This document shows, in pieces, positions 1 through 6,235 of a DNA stretch of 9,359 nucleotides (position 1 is its first letter; every line of letters begins with the position of its first letter). Position numbers and translations under genes: made by a program. The notes under the pieces are model-generated. The model saw nothing but the letters and a program-made list of their open reading frames with translations, was not told the DNA's origin and searched no databases. The stretch comes from Eubacteriales bacterium (GTDB lineage: Bacteria; Bacillota; Clostridia; Lachnospirales; Lachnospiraceae), in assembly GCA_030536565.1 (NCBI GenBank), contig JAUNPT010000089.1:1-9359 (forward strand). Direction: 5' to 3'.

Positions 1-722
1 AGCTTAATGAAAAGCAGGCGGGATATCATTTTACTATTTCAGCAGGAATATCTATGTTCGGTACAGATGCAGATGAATTTGATGAACTGTTTAAGATAGC
101 AGATGCGGCGCTTTATATAGCTAAGGGAAAGGGCAAAGACAGGCTGATAATATACGATAAAGATAAACATGGAGAGTTTCTTAGAGATACATTAAAGCAT
201 GGACATATTCTATACAGAGAAGGTTTTATGAAGCCTATGGAAAAATACGACATAGCCTCAAAACTTATTATTCAGGCTGAACATGGCGGTGAGAATGAAG
301 TTGAGCCTGTGCTTAGCGAGCTTGTGGATAAGTTTAATATCCATGAGATTACGGTATATTATGGAAAAAATGTTCATAAAGTGCTGTCAGTAGGTCACAA
401 TCAGAACACTATTGAAAATGCAGATTACATTTTCAAGAATAATTATCTTGAAACCTTTGATGAATACGGAATAAAGAAAATCAACAATGTTGCGTCTCTT
501 GCGATTGATTTTCCTGAAACTTTTAAGCTGTTTAAATCATCTAATATATGTTCATCGCTGCAGGTGCTTATTGGAGATAAGGATAATCAAAATCAGGAAA
601 TTGGAATGCTTCAGTTTGATATATTTGGCGAAAACCGAAGAAAATGGAATGATGATGATATAAATGTGGTAAAAATGGTTGTGAAGGCAGTAGAGGACAT
701 ATTTGTTAAAATGGGAAAATAA
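1..722 (+). CDS. GGDEF-domain protein with C-terminal GAF-like region (5' truncated by window)
   Basis: The reading frame is open from base 3, so the ATG at 54 is internal and the gene begins outside the window. The first ~45 residues are the end of a GGDEF (diguanylate cyclase fold) domain: the beta strand FTISAGIS, then the helix ADAALYIAKGKGKDR typical of the family's AD.ALY.AK..G.. signature. The GGD/EEF active-site loop itself lies off the edge, so cyclase activity cannot be judged. After a linker (about bases 165-260) there is a ~150-residue alpha/beta region with GAF-like layout (an EITVYYG strand, a later LQVLIG strand, and a terminal DDDINVVKMVVKAVEDIF helix). GAF after GGDEF is the reverse of the common order. 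The stop is 3 bp before the ABC permease start, suggesting one transcript. The GGDEF call is firm. The GAF call is an inference from fold pattern. Confidence 0.85.
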   Translation, partial: LNEKQAGYHFTISAGISMFGTDADEFDELFKIADAALYIAKGKGKDRLIIYDKDKHGEFLRDTLKHGHILYREGFMKPMEKYDIASKLIIQAEHGGENEVEPVLSELVDKFNIHEITVYYGKNVHKVLSVGHNQNTIENADYIFKNNYLETFDEYGIKKINNVASLAIDFPETFKLFKSSNICSSLQVLIGDKDNQNQEIGMLQFDIFGENRRKWNDDDINVVKMVVKAVEDIFVKMGK

Positions 723-725
723 AGA

Positions 726-1469
726 ATGCGGAAGTTTTTTAAAAATTTAACAATACTGGCAGTCTGGCTGTTTATATGGCAGGCTGTCAGCATGATAACA
801 GGACTTGAACTATTGCTGGCAGGTCCTGTTGCTGTATTTAAGGAATTTATTGCTCTTATGTGGCAGAAACAGTTTTATATTACAGTTATAAGCAGTTTTT
901 TGCGTATTACCGGAGGCTTTGTTTTTTTCGCGGTCATGGCAGTTATACTCGGCATCGCAGGAGGGAAAATAAAGCTTGTAAGGGATTTTATTGCTCCGGT
1001 TATTCAAATGATGAAATCACTGCCGGTTGCAGCATTTATAATTATTGCACTTATGTGGTTCGGCTCTGGGAATATCTCTTTTATTATAGGAGGTATGGTG
1101 GCTGTGCCGATTATATATACGTCTGTAGTTTCAGGTATAGCTAATATGGATTCGAAGCTCAATGAGATGGCGGCTGTATTTCAAATGAAGCTGTCCAAAA
1201 GAATAAGATATATATATTTTCCACAGGTATATCCTTATGTTGAAGGAAATATCAAGGTGGCGTTAGGAATGTGCTGGAAGGCTGGCGTTTCAGCCGAGGT
1301 TATTGGTCTGACAGCCAATTCAATAGGTTCTCAGATGTATTATGCAAAGTTATATATGCTTTCAGCAGATATATTTGTATGGAGTATAGTTGTAATTGTT
1401 ATGAGCGCTGTTTTTGAGAGAATATTTGGCTGTATTATGGAGGCTGTAAAAAATGCTCTGGCAGCATAG
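726..1469 (+). CDS. ABC transporter permease, SsuC/TauC (BPD_transp_1) family
   Basis: A 247-residue inner-membrane permease of the nitrate/sulfonate/taurine/thiamine-precursor importer group. About six hydrophobic segments are visible (roughly residues 7-24, 60-80, 88-110, 116-136, 176-194, 213-234). The diagnostic block SLPVAAFIIIALMWFGSG (98-115) corresponds to the family's LP..A..PL..LWFG.G. The ATPase-docking EAA loop is at 147-170, reading E147-M-A-A and ending in YFPQVYP. The usual glycine of EAA...G is replaced (Q154). ALGMCWKAGVSAEVIG (179-194) matches the family's helix after the loop. The start codon sits 3 bp after the upstream stop, with a weak GGGAA Shine-Dalgarno inside that gene's end. 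The partner ATPase follows. No substrate-binding protein is in view, so the substrate is unknown; sulfonate, nitrate-like or pyrimidine-precursor ligands are all possible. Confidence 0.88.
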   Translation: MRKFFKNLTILAVWLFIWQAVSMITGLELLLAGPVAVFKEFIALMWQKQFYITVISSFLRITGGFVFFAVMAVILGIAGGKIKLVRDFIAPVIQMMKSLPVAAFIIIALMWFGSGNISFIIGGMVAVPIIYTSVVSGIANMDSKLNEMAAVFQMKLSKRIRYIYFPQVYPYVEGNIKVALGMCWKAGVSAEVIGLTANSIGSQMYYAKLYMLSADIFVWSIVVIVMSAVFERIFGCIMEAVKNALAA

Positions 1470-1499
1470 AGAATTTCTTTGACAGGAGATGTATTGCAA

Positions 1500-2075
1500 A
1501 TGGCAGATATTGTGTTAAGAAATATATCAAAATATTATAATGACGATGCTGTCATAGAGAATTTTTCATATACATTTACAGAGGGCAGAACCTACTGTAT
1601 TATGGGAAAGTCGGGGATTGGTAAAACAACTCTGCTTGGAATTATACTTGGGACACAGAATGCAGATGTGGGAGAGCGTATTGCAGAAGGCGCTTTTTCA
1701 GCTGTGTTTCAGGAAAACAGGCTTATTGAAGGACTTACGCCAGTGGCCAATGTTAAGATGGTCTTAGTAGAGGCAGCAGAGGCGGATATTTGCTCTCAGC
1801 TGCTTGAAATACTGCCTCAAAACAGCCTGTATAAAAAATGCAGCCAGCTTTCAGGAGGTATGAAAAGACGGGTCGCAATTGTCAGGGCTATGATGCATTC
1901 ATCTGATTATATTGTAATGGACGAACCATTTGGGGGACTTGATGAGGAGTCAAAGAAAAAGACAATTGAGTATATTCACAGGAATTTGAGGGGCAGAACC
2001 TTGATTATTGTGTCTCATGAACAGAAGGACGCAAAGCTTTTAGATGCACAAATCTGCTTATTGACAAGGGAATAG
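1500..2075 (+). CDS. ABC transporter ATP-binding protein, SsuB/TauB-like, compact
   Basis: An ATPase predicted to energise the permease encoded just upstream. All nucleotide-binding motifs are present: Walker A GKSGIGKT (36-43), Q-loop Q71 in VFQENRL, signature LSGGMKRR (117-124), Walker B YIVMDEP (137-143), D-loop GGLD (145-148) and switch His H173 in VSHEQ. At 191 residues it is short for SsuB/TauB-type ATPases (usually about 240-260). The region between strand 2 and the Q-loop is trimmed and the sequence stops soon after the H-loop, so it is a minimal but apparently intact NBD. The start was chosen at ATG 1500 (MADIVLRNIS), where family homology begins. AGGAG at 1484-1488 lies 11 bp upstream. 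An in-frame TTG at 1494 would be better spaced and adds only two residues. The start is 30 bp after the permease stop. Confidence 0.87.
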   Translation: MADIVLRNISKYYNDDAVIENFSYTFTEGRTYCIMGKSGIGKTTLLGIILGTQNADVGERIAEGAFSAVFQENRLIEGLTPVANVKMVLVEAAEADICSQLLEILPQNSLYKKCSQLSGGMKRRVAIVRAMMHSSDYIVMDEPFGGLDEESKKKTIEYIHRNLRGRTLIIVSHEQKDAKLLDAQICLLTRE

Positions 2076-2089
2076 CCAGTTGTTACAAT
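2061..2089 (+). promoter_or_regulatory. Sigma-A extended -10 promoter for ilvN
   Basis: A consensus -35 TTGACA (2061-2066), a 17-bp spacer and TACAAT as -10 (2084-2089), preceded by TG at 2081-2082, which gives an extended -10. The -35 box lies within the last codons of the ABC ATPase gene. Transcription would start near 2096, leaving a leader of about 39 bases before ilvN, too short for an attenuator or T-box. The match is seen directly; activity is inferred. Confidence 0.8.
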
Positions 2090-2134
2090 AACATAAGATT
2101 TATAAATGCAGGAGATTACACAAGGAGGACATAT

Positions 2135-2626
2135 ATGGAACGTGCAGTTTTTTCCATACTTGTTGAAAATTCAGCTGGTGTACTTAGCCGGGTAGCGGGA
2201 TTGTTCAGCAGAAGAGGTTATAATATAGACAGTCTTACAGTTGGTGTTACCAATGATCCCAAGATTTCTAGAATGACGGTAACGGTTACTGGTGACGATG
2301 ATGTCCTTGAACAGATTGAGAAGCAGCTTAGTAAGCTTATTGATGTAATAGATATCAAAGAGCTGCCGGCTGATGAGTCTGTTAACAGGGAGCTGGTTTT
2401 AATTAAGGTTTTATGTGATGCGTCACAAAGACAGGATATTACAGCAGTTACTAATATATACAGAGCTAATATTGTAGATGTTGCTGAGAAATCATTGATT
2501 GTTGAGATTACAGGAAGCCAGAGCAAGATTCAGTCTTTTATTAAGCTGCTTGATAATTTTACGATTACAGAGCTTGCAAGGACGGGAATTACAGGGCTGG
2601 CAAGAGGCTCGGCAGATAAGCAGTAA
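2135..2626 (+). CDS. ilvN: Acetolactate synthase small (regulatory) subunit
   Basis: The regulatory subunit of acetohydroxyacid synthase, the first common enzyme of valine, leucine and isoleucine synthesis. It binds the catalytic IlvB subunit and confers valine feedback control. The 163-residue length is standard. An N-terminal ACT domain covers about 4-73, with the signature VENSAGVLSRVAGLFSRRGY (10-29) and then NIDSLTVG. A second ferredoxin-like domain spans about 84-156, beginning NRELVLIKV. By alignment from memory with E. coli IlvH, the valine-site Asn and Gly correspond to N12 and G15, both present, so the enzyme is probably valine sensitive. AAGGAGG (2122-2128) sits 6 bp before the ATG. 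No ilvB, ilvC or other ilv gene is adjacent. It has its own promoter (2061-2089) and terminator (2636-2666), so it looks monocistronic and its catalytic partner is encoded elsewhere. Confidence 0.95.
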   Translation: MERAVFSILVENSAGVLSRVAGLFSRRGYNIDSLTVGVTNDPKISRMTVTVTGDDDVLEQIEKQLSKLIDVIDIKELPADESVNRELVLIKVLCDASQRQDITAVTNIYRANIVDVAEKSLIVEITGSQSKIQSFIKLLDNFTITELARTGITGLARGSADKQ

Positions 2627-2635
2627 TATGATTTT

Positions 2636-2666
2636 AAAGGGATTGCGTGTAAGCAATCCTTTTTTT
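2636..2666 (+). terminator. Intrinsic terminator after ilvN
   Basis: A perfect 7-bp stem GGATTGC (2640-2646) / GCAATCC (2653-2659) with a 6-base loop, followed by seven T residues (2660-2666). The upstream AAAG can pair into the U-tract and extend the stem. It begins 9 bp after the ilvN stop. Its position separates ilvN from the mecA-suf transcription unit. Confidence 0.9.
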
Positions 2667-2698
2667 GCAAAAAAAAGTATTTATTGTCGGCTAAAATC

Positions 2699-2707
2699 TG
2701 TTATAAT
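2699..2707 (+). promoter_or_regulatory. Extended -10 promoter for the mecA-sufCB operon
   Basis: TGTTATAAT (2699-2707) is a perfect extended -10 element (TG, one base, TATAAT). There is no good -35 at the right spacing; only an AT-rich TATTTA-like stretch near 2678-2684, as is common for extended -10 promoters. The predicted start near 2714 leaves a leader of about 34 bases. It lies between the ilvN terminator and mecA. Confidence 0.72.
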
Positions 2708-2747
2708 ATATCAGGATTACAAAATTATAAAGAACGAGTGAGGAATT

Positions 2748-3491
2748 ATGGAATTTAAGAAAATAGATGATAACAAATTTCAGTGCCTTTTGGAAAAAGA
2801 GGACTTAGAGGAGAATCATATTTCTCTTGATGATTTTTTTAAGAACAATACTGAAAAAATACATGGACTTTTAGAAGCGGTTATGCAGGAAGCACATAAG
2901 AATATAGACGTCGATATGGACGGTGGAGTGATGTCACTTCAGCTGGCACCTCAGCCTAATCAGTCAATACTTCTTACAGTTTCATCAGGTAAGGACGAAT
3001 TTGGTGAGATGCTTAGACAGGCAGGGGAAAGAGCTGCACGTGTGATGGAAAGCAGAGGGATTAAGCCGCAGGAGAGTAATGTGATTAAGGATAACAAGCA
3101 GGAGCTTGCGGCAGCTCCATTTAAGGACTTCGGCAAGGAGGCTGCAAAAAGTGCTGCTGTCTGGAAAAAAGAAAGTCAGGAGGCCTGTGTATACAGATTT
3201 ACAAGTCTTACAGATGTGGAGGATTTCTGTATTCAGAGCCCAAGAACATGGGGAATCCAGAATGGATTGTATAAAGATGGCAATACTTCTATGTATTATC
3301 TGGTGTTACGCAAAGGACGCTGTTCAAAGCAGAAATATGATAATATTTCAATGCTTTTAAGAGAATATGCACAGTGTGAGGATAATGGCAGTCTCAGGGC
3401 ATTATGGGTTGAGGAGCACTGCAGTATGATTATTGCAGCTAATGCGGTTAATACGATTAAAAAATACTGTGGAGGAAGTCACACATGTTAG
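2748..3491 (+). CDS. mecA: MecA-family ClpC adaptor protein
   Basis: MecA proteins bind the AAA+ unfoldase ClpC, promote its hexamer assembly and deliver substrates for degradation by ClpCP. Two domains are visible. The N-terminal domain (about 1-80) begins MEFKKIDDNKFQCLLEKEDL, the MecA opening pattern (bacillar MecA has MEIERINE..IK.FIS..DLE), and includes the LLEAVMQEAHKNID helix. A low-complexity, charged and Ala-rich linker spans about 81-145. The C-terminal domain (about 146-240) starts VYRFTSLTDVEDFC, contains GLYKDGNTSMYYLVL, and ends EEHCSMIIAANAVNTIKKY, matching the ClpC-binding domain layout. Its 247 residues are slightly longer than Bacillus MecA. Unusually, it has eight Cys (13, 147, 161, 192, 210, 225, 241, 247). 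The last 7 bp overlap sufC, and the GGAGGA encoding the C-terminal Gly-Gly is sufC's ribosome site. The family call is confident; the substrates are unknown. Confidence 0.85.
   Translation: MEFKKIDDNKFQCLLEKEDLEENHISLDDFFKNNTEKIHGLLEAVMQEAHKNIDVDMDGGVMSLQLAPQPNQSILLTVSSGKDEFGEMLRQAGERAARVMESRGIKPQESNVIKDNKQELAAAPFKDFGKEAAKSAAVWKKESQEACVYRFTSLTDVEDFCIQSPRTWGIQNGLYKDGNTSMYYLVLRKGRCSKQKYDNISMLLREYAQCEDNGSLRALWVEEHCSMIIAANAVNTIKKYCGGSHTC
3471..3491 (+). promoter_or_regulatory. sufC ribosome binding site and mecA/sufC overlap
   Basis: GGAGGA (3471-3476) lies 8 bp before the sufC ATG (3485) and is read in the mecA frame as Gly-Gly. The ATGTTAG junction holds the sufC start and the mecA TAG stop (3489-3491). 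This arrangement favours translational coupling, giving linked levels of the two proteins. It also means the CGGSHTC tail of MecA is partly constrained by the ribosome site. Confidence 0.85.
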
Positions 3492-4210
3492 AATTGCAGA
3501 ACGTAAGTTATCAGGTTACGGAGGATTCTAAGGAAAAAGGGATTCTTAAAAATATCAGTTTAAAAATAGATGAGGATTTTGTTGCAATTACAGGACCTAA
3601 TGGCGGTGGTAAGTCAACACTGGCCAGGATAATCGCAGGTATTATTAAGCCTACATCAGGTAAGATTTTATTTGATGGTGAGGATATCACTGAGCTTTCA
3701 ATTACGCAGAGAGCCCAGAAGGGAATAAGCTTTGCCTTCCAGCAGCCTGTCCGTTTTAAAGGCCTTACAGTAAAGGATTTAATTACATTTGCAAAGGGTG
3801 AAAGAATTTCTATTGGAGAAGCCTGCGGATATCTGTCAGAGGTGGGGCTTTGTGCAAAGGACTATATAAACAGAGAGGTAAATGACTCGTTATCAGGCGG
3901 TGAGCTTAAGAGAATTGAAATTGCCATGATTATGGCGAGGGGAACCAAGCTTTCATTATTTGATGAACCGGAGGCCGGGATTGATTTGTGGAGCTTTAAT
4001 AATCTTATTAAGGTGTTTGAGGGTATGAGAGAAAAGATAAATGGCTCAATCCTTATTATTTCTCATCAGGAGAGAATACTTAACATTGCAGATAAGATTA
4101 TTGTCATAGCTAATGGAGAGGTAACTTCACAGGGAACTAAGGAGGAGGTTCTGCCAAAGCTTCTGGCATCATCAGAAGCCTGCTCAACTCTTATGGATAA
4201 GCTGGCATAG
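3485..4210 (+). CDS. sufC: SufC-type Fe-S cluster assembly ATPase (SmsC-like)
   Basis: A cytosolic ABC-fold ATPase that binds a SufB/SufD-type scaffold and drives its conformational cycle during iron-sulfur cluster assembly; it is not a transporter subunit. The 241-residue sequence has Walker A GPNGGGKS (37-44), Q-loop at Q86-Q87 (FAFQQP), signature LSGGELKR (136-143), Walker B LSLFDEPEAGID (156-167) and switch His H194 (IISHQER). The EPEAGID form, in place of the EP.SGLD of SufC from E. coli, is a feature I associate with the minimal archaeal/clostridial SufC group, though I cannot verify this here. The C-terminus ends in a short helix after EEVLPKLLA. It overlaps mecA by 7 bp and is 24 bp from its partner sufB, forming one operon. 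No sufS, sufU or sufD is in the window. Confidence 0.9.
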   Translation: MLELQNVSYQVTEDSKEKGILKNISLKIDEDFVAITGPNGGGKSTLARIIAGIIKPTSGKILFDGEDITELSITQRAQKGISFAFQQPVRFKGLTVKDLITFAKGERISIGEACGYLSEVGLCAKDYINREVNDSLSGGELKRIEIAMIMARGTKLSLFDEPEAGIDLWSFNNLIKVFEGMREKINGSILIISHQERILNIADKIIVIANGEVTSQGTKEEVLPKLLASSEACSTLMDKLA

Positions 4211-4234
4211 ATTAAAGAAAATTGGAGATTAGTT

Positions 4235-5152
4235 ATGGAACAGTTACAGAAAAGCATGCTTGAAAAAATAGCAGATATACATGGAATACCAGAGGGAGCC
4301 TATAATATCCGCTCAGATGGTGAATCCATAGGACGTAATACAACTGCTAATATAGATATTGTTACAAAGAAGGACAAGCCGGGCATTGATATTATTATTA
4401 AGCCGGGAACAAAGAATGAGAGCGTTCATATTCCAGTGATTTTAAGTGAGAGTGGATTAAAGGACATGGTTTATAATGACTTCTATATTGGAGAGGGTGC
4501 AGATGTAGTAATCGTTGCAGGCTGCGGCATTCACAACTGCGGTGTTGATACTTCGGAGCATGATGGCATACACACATTTTTTATCGGAAAAAATGCAAAG
4601 GTCAAATATATTGAAAAACATTATGGCGAAGGCGATGGCACGGGAGAGAAAATATTAAACCCAACGACGGTTATTCATATAGAAGAAGGCGGATATATGG
4701 AAATGGAGACAACTCAGATTAAGGGAGTTGATTCTACAGTACGTGATACTGAAGCTGATTTAAAGGAGGGCGCAACGCTTGTTATCAGAGAAAAGCTTAT
4801 GACCCATGGTACACAGACAGCCACAACTAATTTTGTTGTTGAACTTAACGGAAAGGATTCCAGCGCTAATGTAATTTCACGCTCTGTTGCAAAGGGTGAT
4901 TCGAAGCAGGTTTATAATTCCAAGATATGCGGAAATAACCAGTGCTATGGACATACAGAGTGTGATGCTATTCTTATGGACAATGGCCATGTTAATGCAA
5001 TTCCCTCACTTGAGGCTAATAACCTTGAAGCAAGCCTTATTCATGAGGCAGCAATTGGCAAAATCGCCGGCGACCAGCTTATTAAGCTTATGACTCTGGG
5101 GCTTACACAGCAGCAGGCAGAAGAAGAAATTATTAATGGATTTATGAAGTAA
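4235..5152 (+). CDS. sufB: SufB/SufD-family Fe-S scaffold, minimal SmsB-like
   Basis: A scaffold on which Fe-S clusters are built, predicted to dimerise and bind two SufC subunits. It is 305 residues against roughly 420-500 for classical SufB/SufD, lacking the long N-terminal helical extension. The beta-helix core covers about 60-245. The conserved C-terminal block is present: GHTECDAIL (239-247) aligns with the HTQCDS of E. coli SufB, placing C243 at the essential Cys405. LIHEAAIGKI (268-277) aligns with the HEA segment (H270, E271), and DQLIKLMTLGLTQQQAEEEIINGF (280-303) is the SufC-docking helix pair. An extra Cys/His cluster, GCGIHNCG plus H109 and H113 (96-113), is discussed as a finding. 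GGAG at 4224-4227 precedes the ATG by 7 bp. With no separate SufD, a homodimer with a SufC pair (the SMS arrangement) is the likely form. Confidence 0.9.
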   Translation: MEQLQKSMLEKIADIHGIPEGAYNIRSDGESIGRNTTANIDIVTKKDKPGIDIIIKPGTKNESVHIPVILSESGLKDMVYNDFYIGEGADVVIVAGCGIHNCGVDTSEHDGIHTFFIGKNAKVKYIEKHYGEGDGTGEKILNPTTVIHIEEGGYMEMETTQIKGVDSTVRDTEADLKEGATLVIREKLMTHGTQTATTNFVVELNGKDSSANVISRSVAKGDSKQVYNSKICGNNQCYGHTECDAILMDNGHVNAIPSLEANNLEASLIHEAAIGKIAGDQLIKLMTLGLTQQQAEEEIINGFMK

Positions 5153-5167
5153 ATTAGGAGGATATGA

Positions 5168-6211
5168 ATGAGATATCCTGAATTTTTAAAAGATAATGGA
5201 ATAATAGGTTTTACAGCCCCTTCCTTTGGGTGTGCCACACAGCCTTACAGGACGGGGTTTGAAAGAGCTATGGATAAACTTACAGCACGTGGCTATGGGC
5301 TTGATATTGGAGATAACTGCTATTCTTCAAATGGCATAGGAATCAGTGATAAACCGGAGGTCTGCGCCAGCGAGCTTGAGAAAATGTATATGTCCAGGGC
5401 TAATGATGTTCTTATATCCTGCGGCGGCGGAGAACTGATGTGCGAGATATTGGAATTTCTGGATTTTGATGCGTTAAAGGCGGCAAAACCCAAGTGGTTT
5501 ATGGGATATTCCGATAATACTAATTTTACTTTTTTACAAAATACAATCTGTGACACAGCATCTGTTTATGCACCTTGTGCAGCGACATACGGAATGAATA
5601 AATGGGATATGGCACTGGAGGATACATTTGCGGCGTTAACAGGGAAAAAGACGTTTTTTGAAGGCTATGATATGTGGGAAAGGGAATCACTTAAAACAGA
5701 GGACAATCCTACGCCGGAGTATAACCTTACGGAGAAGAAGCTTTTGGTTAACTATGTTGGCAGCAGACGAGTATCATCTTATGAGCAGATTTCATTTAAA
5801 GGCAGATTGACAGGCGGATGCATGGACTGCCTTGTTAATCTTTTGGGAACAAAGTTCGATTATGCAGAGGAGTTTAATGACAGATATGCCAAAGACGGAG
5901 TTATATGGTTTTTGGAAAGCTGCGATCTTAATGTATTTGCCATGAGAAGGGCTATGTGGCAGATGGATAAGGCGGGCTGGTTTAAGAATGCATCAGGTTT
6001 TATTATAGGACGTCCATATGCATATGGACAGGAAATCATGGGACTTAACCAATATGATGCTGTTATGGGGATAATTGGGAAGTATAATGTGCCGGTAATT
6101 ATGGACGCGGATTTTGGACATCTGCCTCCGGCAGTTCCTATTATAAGCGGAAGTACGGCAAATATCAGCTCAAAAGATAATAACTGGTCTGTGGAGTATA
6201 CATTTAGATAA
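5168..6211 (+). CDS. S66-family LD-carboxypeptidase / MccF-like serine peptidase
   Basis: Family S66 includes LD-carboxypeptidases that trim murein tetrapeptides in the cytosol and MccF-type enzymes that detoxify microcin C7-like peptide-nucleotides. The Ser-Glu-His triad is visible: nucleophile S115 in GYSDNT (113-118), E250 in FLESCDL (248-254) and H318 in DFGHLPP (315-321). CGGGEL (85-90) forms the oxyanion/substrate loop and GRPYAYG (281-287) is another family landmark. Its 347 residues are nearer to MccF-like members than to the ~300-residue LdcA. There is no signal peptide, so it is cytosolic. AGGAGG at 5156-5161, 6 bp from the ATG, fixes the start over an out-of-frame ATG at 5164. It is 15 bp after sufB, so it is co-transcribed, although no biochemical link with Fe-S assembly is known to me. 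Murein recycling versus peptide-antibiotic immunity is undecided. Confidence 0.9.
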   Translation: MRYPEFLKDNGIIGFTAPSFGCATQPYRTGFERAMDKLTARGYGLDIGDNCYSSNGIGISDKPEVCASELEKMYMSRANDVLISCGGGELMCEILEFLDFDALKAAKPKWFMGYSDNTNFTFLQNTICDTASVYAPCAATYGMNKWDMALEDTFAALTGKKTFFEGYDMWERESLKTEDNPTPEYNLTEKKLLVNYVGSRRVSSYEQISFKGRLTGGCMDCLVNLLGTKFDYAEEFNDRYAKDGVIWFLESCDLNVFAMRRAMWQMDKAGWFKNASGFIIGRPYAYGQEIMGLNQYDAVMGIIGKYNVPVIMDADFGHLPPAVPIISGSTANISSKDNNWSVEYTFR

Positions 6212-6235
6212 GCCATTACAGAATGGAGGTATGGC

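Noticed and set aside
1479..1499. Upstream TTG start for the ABC ATPase (seven extra residues)
   Set aside because: The only Shine-Dalgarno (AGGAG, 1484-1488) lies downstream of this TTG, and ABC homology begins at ATG 1500.
2106..2180. Possible short leader peptide starting at ATG 2106 ahead of ilvN
   Set aside because: It runs out of frame into ilvN, has no branched-chain residue run, and there is no attenuator hairpin in the ~39-base leader.
2218..2526. 102-codon open frame on the minus strand inside ilvN
   Set aside because: It is a shadow of the strongly conserved ilvN frame, with no ribosome site and Ser/Leu/Ile-rich composition typical of antisense frames.
2684..2689. TTGTCG as the -35 of the mecA promoter
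   Set aside because: Only 12 bp from the TATAAT at 2702; the extended -10 explains the promoter better.
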